Shown here: positions 56,791 to 64,000 of the stretch, in pieces
Numbering within the stretch: position 1 is the first letter of the stretch
Layout of the letters: every line of letters begins with the position of its first letter
Source: Acidobacteriota bacterium
GTDB taxonomy: Bacteria > Acidobacteriota > Blastocatellia > RBC074
NCBI GenBank assembly: GCA_018269055.1
Contig: JAFDVI010000004.1
Location: 349,033 to 413,032, forward strand
DNA length: 64,000 nt
Direction: 5' to 3'
Position numbers and translations under genes: made by a program
Notes under the pieces: model-generated
Told to the model about the DNA's origin: nothing
Database searches by the model: none
The model's input: only the letters and a program-made list of their open reading frames with translations

Positions 56791-58560
56791 TTAACTCGCC
56801 GCCAACTCTTCCTCTAATAACTGCCGTTCGTACAAGTCTGCATATTCGCCGTCCAACCGCATCAGCTCTTCGTGTGTGCCGCGTTCGACAATGCGGCCCT
56901 GATCCAACACGCAAATTAAATCGGCGTCTTTCACTGTGGAGATGCGATGCGCCACGATCAACGCTGTCCTGCCGCGCATGACTTCGCGCAAATGCGTCAG
57001 GATTTTTTCTTCGGTGTACGTGTCCACCGCTGACAGCGAATCGTCCAGAATCAGGATTTTGGGGCGACGAATCACCGCGCGAGCAATCGCGGTTCGCTGT
57101 TTTTGCCCGCCGGAAAGCGTGATGCCGCGTTCGCCCAAAACGGTTTCGTATTTATTCGGGAAATCGCGCACGTCATCGGCCAAGCCGCCGGCATCGGCTG
57201 CCCATTCGACATCGCGGTCAGCAAACCCATTGACGCCAAATTTGATGTTTTCGGCCAGCGTTTCACTGAACAAAAAGGTTTCCTGCGGCACGTAGCCGAT
57301 GTTTTCGCGCAAGGTTTTCAGCGGGATTTCGCGAACCGGTCGCCCATCAATCAATACCATTCCGGGTTCGGCGTCCAGCAATCGCGGAACCAGATTCATC
57401 AGCGTGGATTTGCCGGAGCCGGTTCGTCCGATGAAGGCGACCGTTTGCCCGGCTTCAATTAACAGATTGATGTCCTGCAACACAGGCGGCACATCTTCCG
57501 AATAGCGAAACGTTAAATTCCGAAACTCAATCCTGCCCTCGATTGCCCTGTTGCCCCACTTGGTCGCCTCATTGTCGTTAATTGCGGGTCTGACAGCCAT
57601 GATTTCGTGCATGCGTTTCAAACTGGCCGTGCCGCGCTGAATCAGATTGGTGACATATCCCATCGCAATCAGCGGCCAGATCAATTGTTCCAGGTACAAA
57701 TTGAAGGCGGCAAATTGGCCCAGCGTCATTCGCCCCTGCGCTGTTTCACGCCCGCCAACCAGAATGATGGCCGCAAATCCCAGGCCGATGAAAAACTGCA
57801 TCAGCGGGCGAAAGACCGCCGATAGTTTCACAAGGCCGATATTGCGATTGACGTATTCCTGGTTCAATCGAGCAAACTGGCGTTTTTCGGATTCTTCTCG
57901 CGCGTAAGCGCGAATGACGCGAACGCCCGTCAGATTTTCCTGAGCGCGAGCCGTCATTTCCGAAAAGAACTCCTGAATCTTTTCAAAACGCACATGAATC
58001 TGATGGCCAAAGTATTTCACCGTCAACGACACCAGCGGCATGGTCAGCAGCAAAATCACCGTCAGTTTCACGCTGATGCTGAACATCAGCGGCAAAATGA
58101 TCAGCACGCGAAACAGCGTTTGTTCGCTGTACATGATCGCCGGGCCGACAATCTGGCGAACCGCGCCGAGGTCGTTTGTCGCCCGCGCCATCAAATCGCC
58201 GGTTCGCTGTTCCTGGAAAAACGCCAATGGAAGATTTTGCAGGTGGCTGTAAAAATCCTGTCGCAAATCGTATTCAATGTACCGCGACATGTTGATCAGC
58301 GTTCGCCGCTGAAAATACAAAAAAACGCCGCTGATGACGCTGCTGCCGACGATGATGGCGACGGACCGCCAAAGTTTTTCGTAGCTCAAATCGCCAGCCT
58401 TTAATCCGTCAATCGCCTTCCCGACATAGCGAGGCACAAACACGCCGAAGGCCACCGAACACAGTACGAAAAACGTCCCGGCCATCAACTGCCCACGATA
58501 CTTTTTCAGGTAAAACACCAGCCAGGCGCGGCCAGTGGGAAATATGGTTTGATCGTTCAA
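56791..58560 (-). CDS. ABC exporter half-transporter (MsbA/LmrA type)
   Basis: 589-aa protein with six N-terminal helices and a C-terminal ATPase. Walker [14 protein letters not shown]-loop YVPQETFLF, signature TLSGGQKQR, Walker [14 protein letters not shown]-loop IVAHRIS. Membrane part includes [24 protein letters not shown] and [25 protein letters not shown]. Start is a TTG at 58560 with AGGAAG upstream. It forms a homodimer or pairs with another half. Probably translates with the small membrane protein ending 3 bp upstream. Confidence 0.95.
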   Translation of the reverse strand: MNDQTIFPTGRAWLVFYLKKYRGQLMAGTFFVLCSVAFGVFVPRYVGKAIDGLKAGDLSYEKLWRSVAIIVGSSVISGVFLYFQRRTLINMSRYIEYDLRQDFYSHLQNLPLAFFQEQRTGDLMARATNDLGAVRQIVGPAIMYSEQTLFRVLIILPLMFSISVKLTVILLLTMPLVSLTVKYFGHQIHVRFEKIQEFFSEMTARAQENLTGVRVIRAYAREESEKRQFARLNQEYVNRNIGLVKLSAVFRPLMQFFIGLGFAAIILVGGRETAQGRMTLGQFAAFNLYLEQLIWPLIAMGYVTNLIQRGTASLKRMHEIMAVRPAINDNEATKWGNRAIEGRIEFRNLTFRYSEDVPPVLQDINLLIEAGQTVAFIGRTGSGKSTLMNLVPRLLDAEPGMVLIDGRPVREIPLKTLRENIGYVPQETFLFSETLAENIKFGVNGFADRDVEWAADAGGLADDVRDFPNKYETVLGERGITLSGGQKQRTAIARAVIRRPKILILDDSLSAVDTYTEEKILTHLREVMRGRTALIVAHRISTVKDADLICVLDQGRIVERGTHEELMRLDGEYADLYERQLLEEELAAS

Positions 58561-58562
58561 GT

Positions 58563-58973
58563 TTAACTTCCTGAATCTTTGTTTGCCGGATGTGATCTTA
58601 ACGAACGTGCCACCAACCCGATTCCTCCGGCCAGAAGCACCAACATGACAATGGTGTTGAACAGACTGGTTTCGCGGAAGAAAATGTCCAGATTGGTAAT
58701 GATCCCGGCAAAAATGATGATGATTCCGGCAATTGTCAGAAACCAGCCAACCAAAGACCGCCCGTTGAAAAACAACATCCCAACGCCAATGATCAACGGC
58801 ACCAATGACAGACCAAAGGGGTTATACCCACCCAGCCGCCAATACCCGCTGGTGACCGAGACTTGATTGGTCAGCAAATACCCTCCGGCAACGGCCATTG
58901 CCAATCCGGCCAAAAACTCTCCCAATCCTCCGGGAGTGCCGCCCGCGTTACGAAACCTCGGTTCATTCTCCAT
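58563..58973 (-). CDS. Small membrane protein of unknown function
   Basis: 136-aa protein with four predicted helices ([68 protein letters not shown]). Acidic/Arg-rich N-terminus. No named family. It starts the leftward unit that continues with the ABC exporter (2-bp gap). Confidence 0.65.
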   Translation of the reverse strand: MENEPRFRNAGGTPGGLGEFLAGLAMAVAGGYLLTNQVSVTSGYWRLGGYNPFGLSLVPLIIGVGMLFFNGRSLVGWFLTIAGIIIIFAGIITNLDIFFRETSLFNTIVMLVLLAGGIGLVARSLRSHPANKDSGS

Positions 58974-59346
58974 TTCGCGATCCTCTGGTTCTGCGTTGGT
59001 AATTGAAACAACGAACCAGCATTCTACTTTCGACTATCAACTGCCACAACATGGTTCTTTTTGCAGCGGTTCGTGGAAAATTTGCAAATGCCCGGCTCTC
59101 AGCATGGCTCGCAAATGATTCGCATTGTGGCTTTTCCGGGCGGCTGGCATAATCTCACTCGTCCACAAAAACAATTTGCCCGGAAACGGCCTCATCGCTC
59201 AGGCAAGTGGCGATGGCGTGCGTCTCAACCGCCGAATAAACAGCATTTCGAACTGCGATAGAAATGAGTAACAGGATTCTTCGGCAGGCCACTTCTGCAA
59301 CTGCGACACTGTAAATACTGCAATCTGATGTACGGTCGAAACGCTT
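58974..59346. other. Intergenic region before kinase gene
   Basis: About 370 bp of divergent spacer. No gene, repeat or tight hairpin that I can support; must carry the promoters of the leftward membrane-protein/ABC unit and the rightward kinase operon. Confidence 0.5.
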
Positions 59347-62300
59347 ATGACTCCCGAACGCTGGGAACACATTCAAGGCATTTATCACAAGACAAGAGAG
59401 CTTGAAGAAAACGAACGCGCGTTGTTTTTGGAGCGAGTCTGCGCAGGCGATGCGTCCTTGCGTGACGAAGTGTTGTCGCTGATTGCGGCCGGAAAAGAAA
59501 TGGGAGACAGCTTTCTGGAAGCCAAAACCCTGAATGCCCCAGCCCGGGAAGCGGCTGCTGTGCACGACCAGTCATCACTTTTGCCCTCTGCCAATTCATT
59601 TATCGGTTTGCAACTTGGCAATTACCAGATTCTTTCGCCATTAGGCGCGGGCGGCATGGGCGAGGTTTTCCTGGCGCACGATGCGCGGTTGGATCGCAAG
59701 GTGGCAATCAAGATCTTACCCGCCGAATTCACGCGTGACACCGGTCGGCTGGAACGCTTTGAACGAGAAGCTCGCGCCGCATCAGCACTGAATCATCCGA
59801 ACATCCTGACGATTTACGAAATTGGCTCCGCCAAGCTGGAATTCGGCGAAATCCATTTCATCGCCACCGAATTCATCGAAGGCCACACGCTGCGCAAAAT
59901 GATGGCCTCTCCACTGGGCATCAGTGAAACGCTGGACATTGCAATCCAGGCGACCAGTGCCCTGTCCGTTGCGCATCAAGCGGGAATCATTCATCGCGAC
60001 ATCAAGCCGGAAAATTTGATGATGCGACCTGACAGAGTCGTGAAAGTGCTGGATTTCGGGTTGGCGAAACTGAATGCTTCGCAACCGGATTCGCTGGATT
60101 CCGAAGCCGCCACGCTGCAGATCGGAGCCAAAACCGCGCCGGGCATGATTTTGGGAACGTTGCGATATATGTCGCCCGAACAGGCGCGCGGGCTGCCAGT
60201 GGATGCGCGTTCGGATGTCTTCAGTTTGGGCGTGTTGATGTATGAAATGATCGCGGGACATGCTCCCTTTAGCGGGGAAACAACCAGCGATGTTATTGTC
60301 TCCATTCTGACCACAGAACCACCGCCGCTTCTTTCCATCAGGCCGGAAACTCCACCAGAACTGCAACGCATCATCGGCAAAACACTTCGCAAAAACAAAG
60401 ATGAACGGTATCAAACCTGCAAAGATTTGTTGGTTGATCTGAAAGACCTCAAAAGTGAGAGAGAATTTTCAGCCAAGCTGGAACGTACCACCGGTTCAGT
60501 CAAAGCAAATCATACGGGGGAAACCCAACCTCAGACTCCGGCGGCGGCGATATCGCCGCATCAAATTTCGCTGCGCCAAATCTTGATGAGTTTGCCCGTG
60601 GCGGTCCTGTTGATTGCGGCGGGCTGGTGGTTTTTCGCCGGAAATCATGAAACGGTCTCGCCCGCGTCGTTGAAGTCAGTCGAAATCACAAGCTGGGCAA
60701 GTTCACCCGGCGAACTTTACAGCGTTGGAACGTTTTCGCCCGATGGGCAAACCATCGCATTCGTTTCAACACGCAGCGGCAGCAAAAACATCTGGGTAAA
60801 GCGGACAGCATCGGGGGAAGCCATTCAAGTTACCAAGGATGAATTTGCCAACGAAAACCCTATCTGGTCACCCAATGGCGACGAAATTGCGTACTTCTCA
60901 ATCCGAGGAGGCCACCCCGGCATCTGGCGCACACCGGTTTTCGGCGGCACGCCGGCACTTCTCAGCACGCTTCAAGACGGCGATGTCAGATTGCGGCGTT
61001 GGTCAAAAGATGGAGCGAAGATTTATTACGAACTGAAACGCAACCTTTTCGCGATGGATGTAAAATCCGGTCAAACAACTCAGATCACAAACCTTGACCC
61101 GGCCAATCTTAATTCTGACAGTTTGAACATTTCGCCGGACGAACAACGTGTCGCCTACATCAGCACAACCCAGGATGGGCGCAGCAATGTGTGGGTTGCG
61201 CCCATCTCGGCCGGTTCACCGCGGCAAATCGCCAGTGACATGGGTTATGACCGAAATATCGCCTGGCATCCGGATTCAAAACGGATTTTTTACAGCGCGA
61301 ACGTGGAAGGCGTGTATCAAATTTTTTTGGCCAATGTTGACGGGCAAAAATCCGTGCCGGTCACAAACGGCGATGTAAACAGTTTTGTGTTGGACGTTTC
61401 GCCGGATGGCGCTCGCATTCTTTACGGTTCAACCCAAGAAGAATCTGATGTGTGGAAAGTTGACGTCGCTGATGGCACTGAAACCGCGCTGACATCCGAT
61501 CTGGGGTCGGAACTTTGGCCGGAGGTTTCGCCCGATGGGAAAACGATTGCTTATCAAGCGGTTCGAAACCTGAGTCAGGGTGACAAAATCTACAATTGCT
61601 CGATCCTGCTTCGCCAAAACAGCGCGGATGAACCGATGCGGCTTGCTGATGACGGCGCTCTTCCCACGTGGTCACCCAACGGGACTCAAATTGCGTTTAT
61701 GCGTCTGATTGGCGATGTCCAAAGCCTTTGGCTAACACGCGCGGCTGGTGATCAGGGGAAACAGTTGGTGGCGGGCGGACTGACGCCCGTCGAAAACACA
61801 TTGCTGCCATATTTGCGCGTACAAACCAGCAGTTTCAGTTGGTCGCCTGATGGGAAAAAGATTGCTTACATCTCCGACAAAAACGATCTGCAAAACCTAT
61901 GGACTATTGCCGCCGACGGTTCCGGGGAAACCCAAATCACCCGCAACACCGATCCCGGTCTATCCTTCAATTGCCCGCTCTGGTCTGCGGATGGAAGTCA
62001 AATCGCGTATTCATCAAAACCGGACATTTCATCGCCAAAAGAAAAAATAATTCATTCCATCTGGTTAACCGATGAGGGAAACAAGACGTCAAAAACGGTT
62101 ATTGAATCGGAGTCTTTTTTGCGATTGATCGGGTGGTCCCAAGAAGACAAAGGATTGATCCTGGCCACCTTGAAAGGCAGATACAGCAGCACCCGGCCGA
62201 CAGAAGTGGAACTGGTTCGGGTTACCATTGCCACAGGCGAACAGCGGCCAATCGCAACGCTTCAGGCCGCTTACCTTTACAATGTTCATCTGTCCGCCGA

Positions 62301-62511
62301 CCGGAAAACCATCGCGTTCACATCCCGTCAGGATGGGAAAGATAATATCTGGCTGATTCCGTCCAGTGGCGGCGGAGCGAAAAAGTTGACGGCAAACAAT
62401 GATGCCAGACTTTATTTTTCCAGTCTTTCGTGGTCGCCCGATGGCCGGGCGATTTATTTCGGCAAGCAATCCAGGCATAGCTTGCTTTCGATGATCCCCA
62501 ACTTCAAATAA
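59347..62511 (+). CDS. Membrane Ser/Thr protein kinase with PD40/TolB-like beta-propeller sensor
   Basis: 1054-aa Hanks-type kinase. Residues 1-90 form an N-terminal DUF-like helical cap (WEHIQGIYHKTRELEENERALFLERVC) common in acidobacterial kinases. The kinase domain spans about 95-370: LGAGGMGEVFLAHD, VAIKIL (Lys), IIHRDIKPENLMM, LDFGLAKL, GTLRYMSPEQARG. A membrane span (ILMSLPVAVLLIAAGWWFFA) precedes a propeller with repeated F(S)PDGQTIAF, WSPNGDEIAYFS and WSPDGRAIYFGK blades. It should sense an extracytoplasmic cue and signal to cytosolic targets. Followed 14 bp later by the BON protein. Confidence 0.93.
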   Translation: MTPERWEHIQGIYHKTRELEENERALFLERVCAGDASLRDEVLSLIAAGKEMGDSFLEAKTLNAPAREAAAVHDQSSLLPSANSFIGLQLGNYQILSPLGAGGMGEVFLAHDARLDRKVAIKILPAEFTRDTGRLERFEREARAASALNHPNILTIYEIGSAKLEFGEIHFIATEFIEGHTLRKMMASPLGISETLDIAIQATSALSVAHQAGIIHRDIKPENLMMRPDRVVKVLDFGLAKLNASQPDSLDSEAATLQIGAKTAPGMILGTLRYMSPEQARGLPVDARSDVFSLGVLMYEMIAGHAPFSGETTSDVIVSILTTEPPPLLSIRPETPPELQRIIGKTLRKNKDERYQTCKDLLVDLKDLKSEREFSAKLERTTGSVKANHTGETQPQTPAAAISPHQISLRQILMSLPVAVLLIAAGWWFFAGNHETVSPASLKSVEITSWASSPGELYSVGTFSPDGQTIAFVSTRSGSKNIWVKRTASGEAIQVTKDEFANENPIWSPNGDEIAYFSIRGGHPGIWRTPVFGGTPALLSTLQDGDVRLRRWSKDGAKIYYELKRNLFAMDVKSGQTTQITNLDPANLNSDSLNISPDEQRVAYISTTQDGRSNVWVAPISAGSPRQIASDMGYDRNIAWHPDSKRIFYSANVEGVYQIFLANVDGQKSVPVTNGDVNSFVLDVSPDGARILYGSTQEESDVWKVDVADGTETALTSDLGSELWPEVSPDGKTIAYQAVRNLSQGDKIYNCSILLRQNSADEPMRLADDGALPTWSPNGTQIAFMRLIGDVQSLWLTRAAGDQGKQLVAGGLTPVENTLLPYLRVQTSSFSWSPDGKKIAYISDKNDLQNLWTIAADGSGETQITRNTDPGLSFNCPLWSADGSQIAYSSKPDISSPKEKIIHSIWLTDEGNKTSKTVIESESFLRLIGWSQEDKGLILATLKGRYSSTRPTEVELVRVTIATGEQRPIATLQAAYLYNVHLSADRKTIAFTSRQDGKDNIWLIPSSGGGAKKLTANNDARLYFSSLSWSPDGRAIYFGKQSRHSLLSMIPNFK

Positions 62512-62525
62512 AGGAGGCCCCTGTA

Positions 62526-62954
62526 ATGCTCACTCATTCCATTGCCCAAAAAATAATTCTGTTAGTTCTGCTTACTTCGCTGCTGCTGGTTGGCGCATTT
62601 GCGCAAGGCAATAAAAAACCTGCCAAGCCCGCTCCGCCTGCAAAGGTTGACTGTTCGACGGTGACAGACGCCGACATCGTTAAATCCATTCAGGACAAGA
62701 TCAAAGCTGATCCGGCGTTCCAGGAACAATTGAAGCAAATCAACGTCAGCAGCGATGGCCGCGTAGTCACCCTGGAGGGGCGAGTCAAGGGGAATGCCGC
62801 GAAAAACACCATCGGGAAATACGCCAAGTCTGTGAAGTGCGTAAAACGCGTGCAAAACAATCTCAGTACAAAACTCAAAGTCGGTTGTAGCGCAGGACAA
62901 AAATTGTGCGGCGACATCTGCATTAGCGCCAAATCCGGATGCAACATCATGTAA
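62526..62954 (+). CDS. Exported BON-domain protein with Cys-rich C-terminus
   Basis: 142-aa protein. Perfect AGGAGG site, signal peptide (ILLVLLTSLLLVGAFAQ), a BON domain (ADIVKSIQDKIKADPAFQEQLKQINV and RVVTLEGRVKG, IGKYAKSVKCVKRVQNNL) and a C-terminal C-x6-C-x3-C-x6-C knot (KVGCSAGQKLCGDICISA, then KSGC). BON domains bind phospholipid membranes. Co-transcribed with the kinase by a 14-bp gap, so it may be a target or partner of that system. Confidence 0.85.
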   Translation: MLTHSIAQKIILLVLLTSLLLVGAFAQGNKKPAKPAPPAKVDCSTVTDADIVKSIQDKIKADPAFQEQLKQINVSSDGRVVTLEGRVKGNAAKNTIGKYAKSVKCVKRVQNNLSTKLKVGCSAGQKLCGDICISAKSGCNIM

Positions 62955-62991
62955 CGAACTCACCGATTCACTTCACAGGAAATCGTCCCTT

Positions 62992-63026
62992 GCCGCAAAC
63001 GAACGCATAAGTTATTCGTTTGCGGC
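62992..63026 (+). terminator. 12-bp perfect stem-loop after BON gene
   Basis: GCCGCAAACGAA (62992-63003) pairs perfectly with TTCGTTTGCGGC (63015-63026) around an 11-nt loop. No T run follows, so Rho-independent termination is uncertain; it may instead stabilise the transcript end. Confidence 0.55.
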
Positions 63027-63148
63027 AGCTTGATTCACAGGAGTTGAGCCACCTGAGAAGTCATCTGCGTTTCAGCATGAACAGTAACAGCATCGGCAAA
63101 TATGCTGCCTGCGGTTGGCGCGGCAATGGATTATCGTTGGAGTAAAGA

Positions 63149-64000
63149 ATGAAGACCTATCTGAATCCGATATTTTTTCTATTGATGATCCTGGTGTTAC
63201 TGGCAGTTCAGGCTCCGTCCTCGACCATTCAACGACAGAATCGCAAGCCGCGCGCCCAGCAAGCAACCGATGGAAGCCAGGCTTCGCCTGAAGCGCGCGC
63301 TAAGTTACGACGATTGGCGGCGCAAAAGAAAACCTACAAGGTCGGTTACAGCCCGGCGATGGACCGCAAGGAAGCGCAATTATCCGGCATCGAAATTCCG
63401 AAAGACGAACCGCGGCGTGCAATGCTGAAACGCGCCGAAAATCAGCGGCGTTGGAACGAATATCTGGTTGGTCTGAAGGAACAGGAAAAAAGCGGGTTTC
63501 GATTCAAACGATGGGCTGGCCCCGAGCAGGAAATCCGTGAACAGGTTCGCAAAGAACATCCCGGCGCGACCTTGCCCGAAAAGCTGACTGACCTGGCGCC
63601 GATGCTGTCCAGATTCGATTGGCGCGATCACGGCGTGTATTTGAACGTGATGGATCAGGGAAACTGTGGCAGTTGCTGGGCCTTTGCGACAACAGCAGCG
63701 TTCTGGAGCAATTCGATTCTGAATTACCATAAGCGCAATCCCGAAGTGAAAAAGGTCGGCGCGGATGGCCAAGTGGTTTCTGATATCGCCGACGCGCCGA
63801 TGCCGCCGCCAATGATGTCGGCGCAACCGCTGCTCAATTGCATCGCCAAAACCAAAGGCGATTGCAGCGGCGGTTGGCACGGCAGCGCCTTCAACCATTT
63901 TGTCGAGTTCGGCGCGATCCTCAGCGACCAGGAATACGCCGCAAAGGTCAATCCCTGCCAGCAAAAGCTGGGCACAAGAGCCGTCACCTGGGATTACGTG
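63149..64000 (+). CDS. C1 (papain-family) cysteine peptidase, cut by window end
   Basis: Open reading frame from ATG 63149 (GGAG 7 bp upstream) without a stop to the window edge; 284 codons visible. A signal segment (NPIFFLLMILVLLAVQA) leads a long basic propeptide. The catalytic motif VMDQGNCGSCWAFATT puts the nucleophile at Cys176, preceded by SRFDWRDHGVYL as in papain-like enzymes. The region PMMSAQPLLNCIAKTKGDCSGGWHGSAF provides the conserved Cys-Gly-Gly-W loop. The His and Asn residues lie beyond the window. Secreted C1 peptidases with pro-regions are frequent in Acidobacteria. Confidence 0.9.
   Translation, partial: MKTYLNPIFFLLMILVLLAVQAPSSTIQRQNRKPRAQQATDGSQASPEARAKLRRLAAQKKTYKVGYSPAMDRKEAQLSGIEIPKDEPRRAMLKRAENQRRWNEYLVGLKEQEKSGFRFKRWAGPEQEIREQVRKEHPGATLPEKLTDLAPMLSRFDWRDHGVYLNVMDQGNCGSCWAFATTAAFWSNSILNYHKRNPEVKKVGADGQVVSDIADAPMPPPMMSAQPLLNCIAKTKGDCSGGWHGSAFNHFVEFGAILSDQEYAAKVNPCQQKLGTRAVTWDYV

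Overview
The window looks like a chromosomal segment of a Gram-negative, aerobic, polymer-degrading heterotroph, most likely an acidobacterium (Blastocatellia-like). This is an inference from gene content, not from a marker gene. Supporting features are an outer-membrane TonB receptor with an N-terminal carboxypeptidase-regulatory domain, two further secreted proteins built on that domain, many exported peptidases (S46, S9, M14, an M56 sensor, a gluzincin, C1), a Ser/Thr kinase fused to a beta-propeller, a heptosyltransferase-type GT9 enzyme, and two adjacent UGA-decoded selenoproteins. Genes are compact, often overlap by 4 bp, and use ATG with occasional TTG/GTG starts.

Layout. 1-4.7 kb: an exported Gfo/Idh/MocA oxidoreductase, then a toxin-antitoxin/HEPN island (VapC pair, HEPN protein, BrnT/BrnA pair, second PIN pair). 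4.8-14.2 kb: transport and metabolism (ACS-type MFS, tRNA-Gly, gpmI coupled to a GT9 glycosyltransferase, S46 peptidase, rhamnose mutarotase plus RbsC-type permease, second MFS), punctuated by small inverted-repeat elements. 14.4-15.7 kb: two selenoproteins, a GrdB-family protein (Sec143) and a peroxiredoxin (Sec46 at the peroxidatic position). 16.1-19.3 kb: ECF sigma factor, zinc anti-sigma factor and a catalytically degenerate HtrA-like protein with two PDZ domains. 19.4-25.5 kb: a membrane protein overlapping thiE, a CBM9 protein, an alpha/beta hydrolase and a large TonB-dependent receptor.

26.0-27.9 kb is a mobile patch. An IS200/REP-type tyrosine transposase lies between inverted copies of an about 87-bp three-hairpin unit. 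About 0.6 kb away a transposase-free inverted pair of the same unit sits downstream of lpdA. An antitoxin gene broken by an in-frame TGA and an unknown gene also lie here. 27.9-37.3 kb: lpdA, a gluconate-dehydrogenase-like pair (subunit 3 plus GMC oxidoreductase), an S9 peptidase, an HExxH metallopeptidase divergent from a BlaI-M56 sensor operon, and a shared palindromic operator.

37.3-64 kb: aldo/keto reductase, M14 peptidase, two carboxypeptidase-regulatory-domain proteins, a 1718-residue repeat-built surface protein, Uma2 nuclease, D-aminoacylase, aquaporin, lipoprotein, BtpA protein, TonB/TolA-like protein, a DUF4258/YgiT-type TA pair, an MsbA-like ABC exporter, a Ser/Thr kinase with BON protein, and a C1 peptidase cut by the window end.

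The strongest candidates for something under-described are the selenoprotein pair, the REPIN-like hairpin family with its transposase, the BlaI-M56 sensor with unusual C-terminal domains, and the pseudo-HtrA in the sigma locus.
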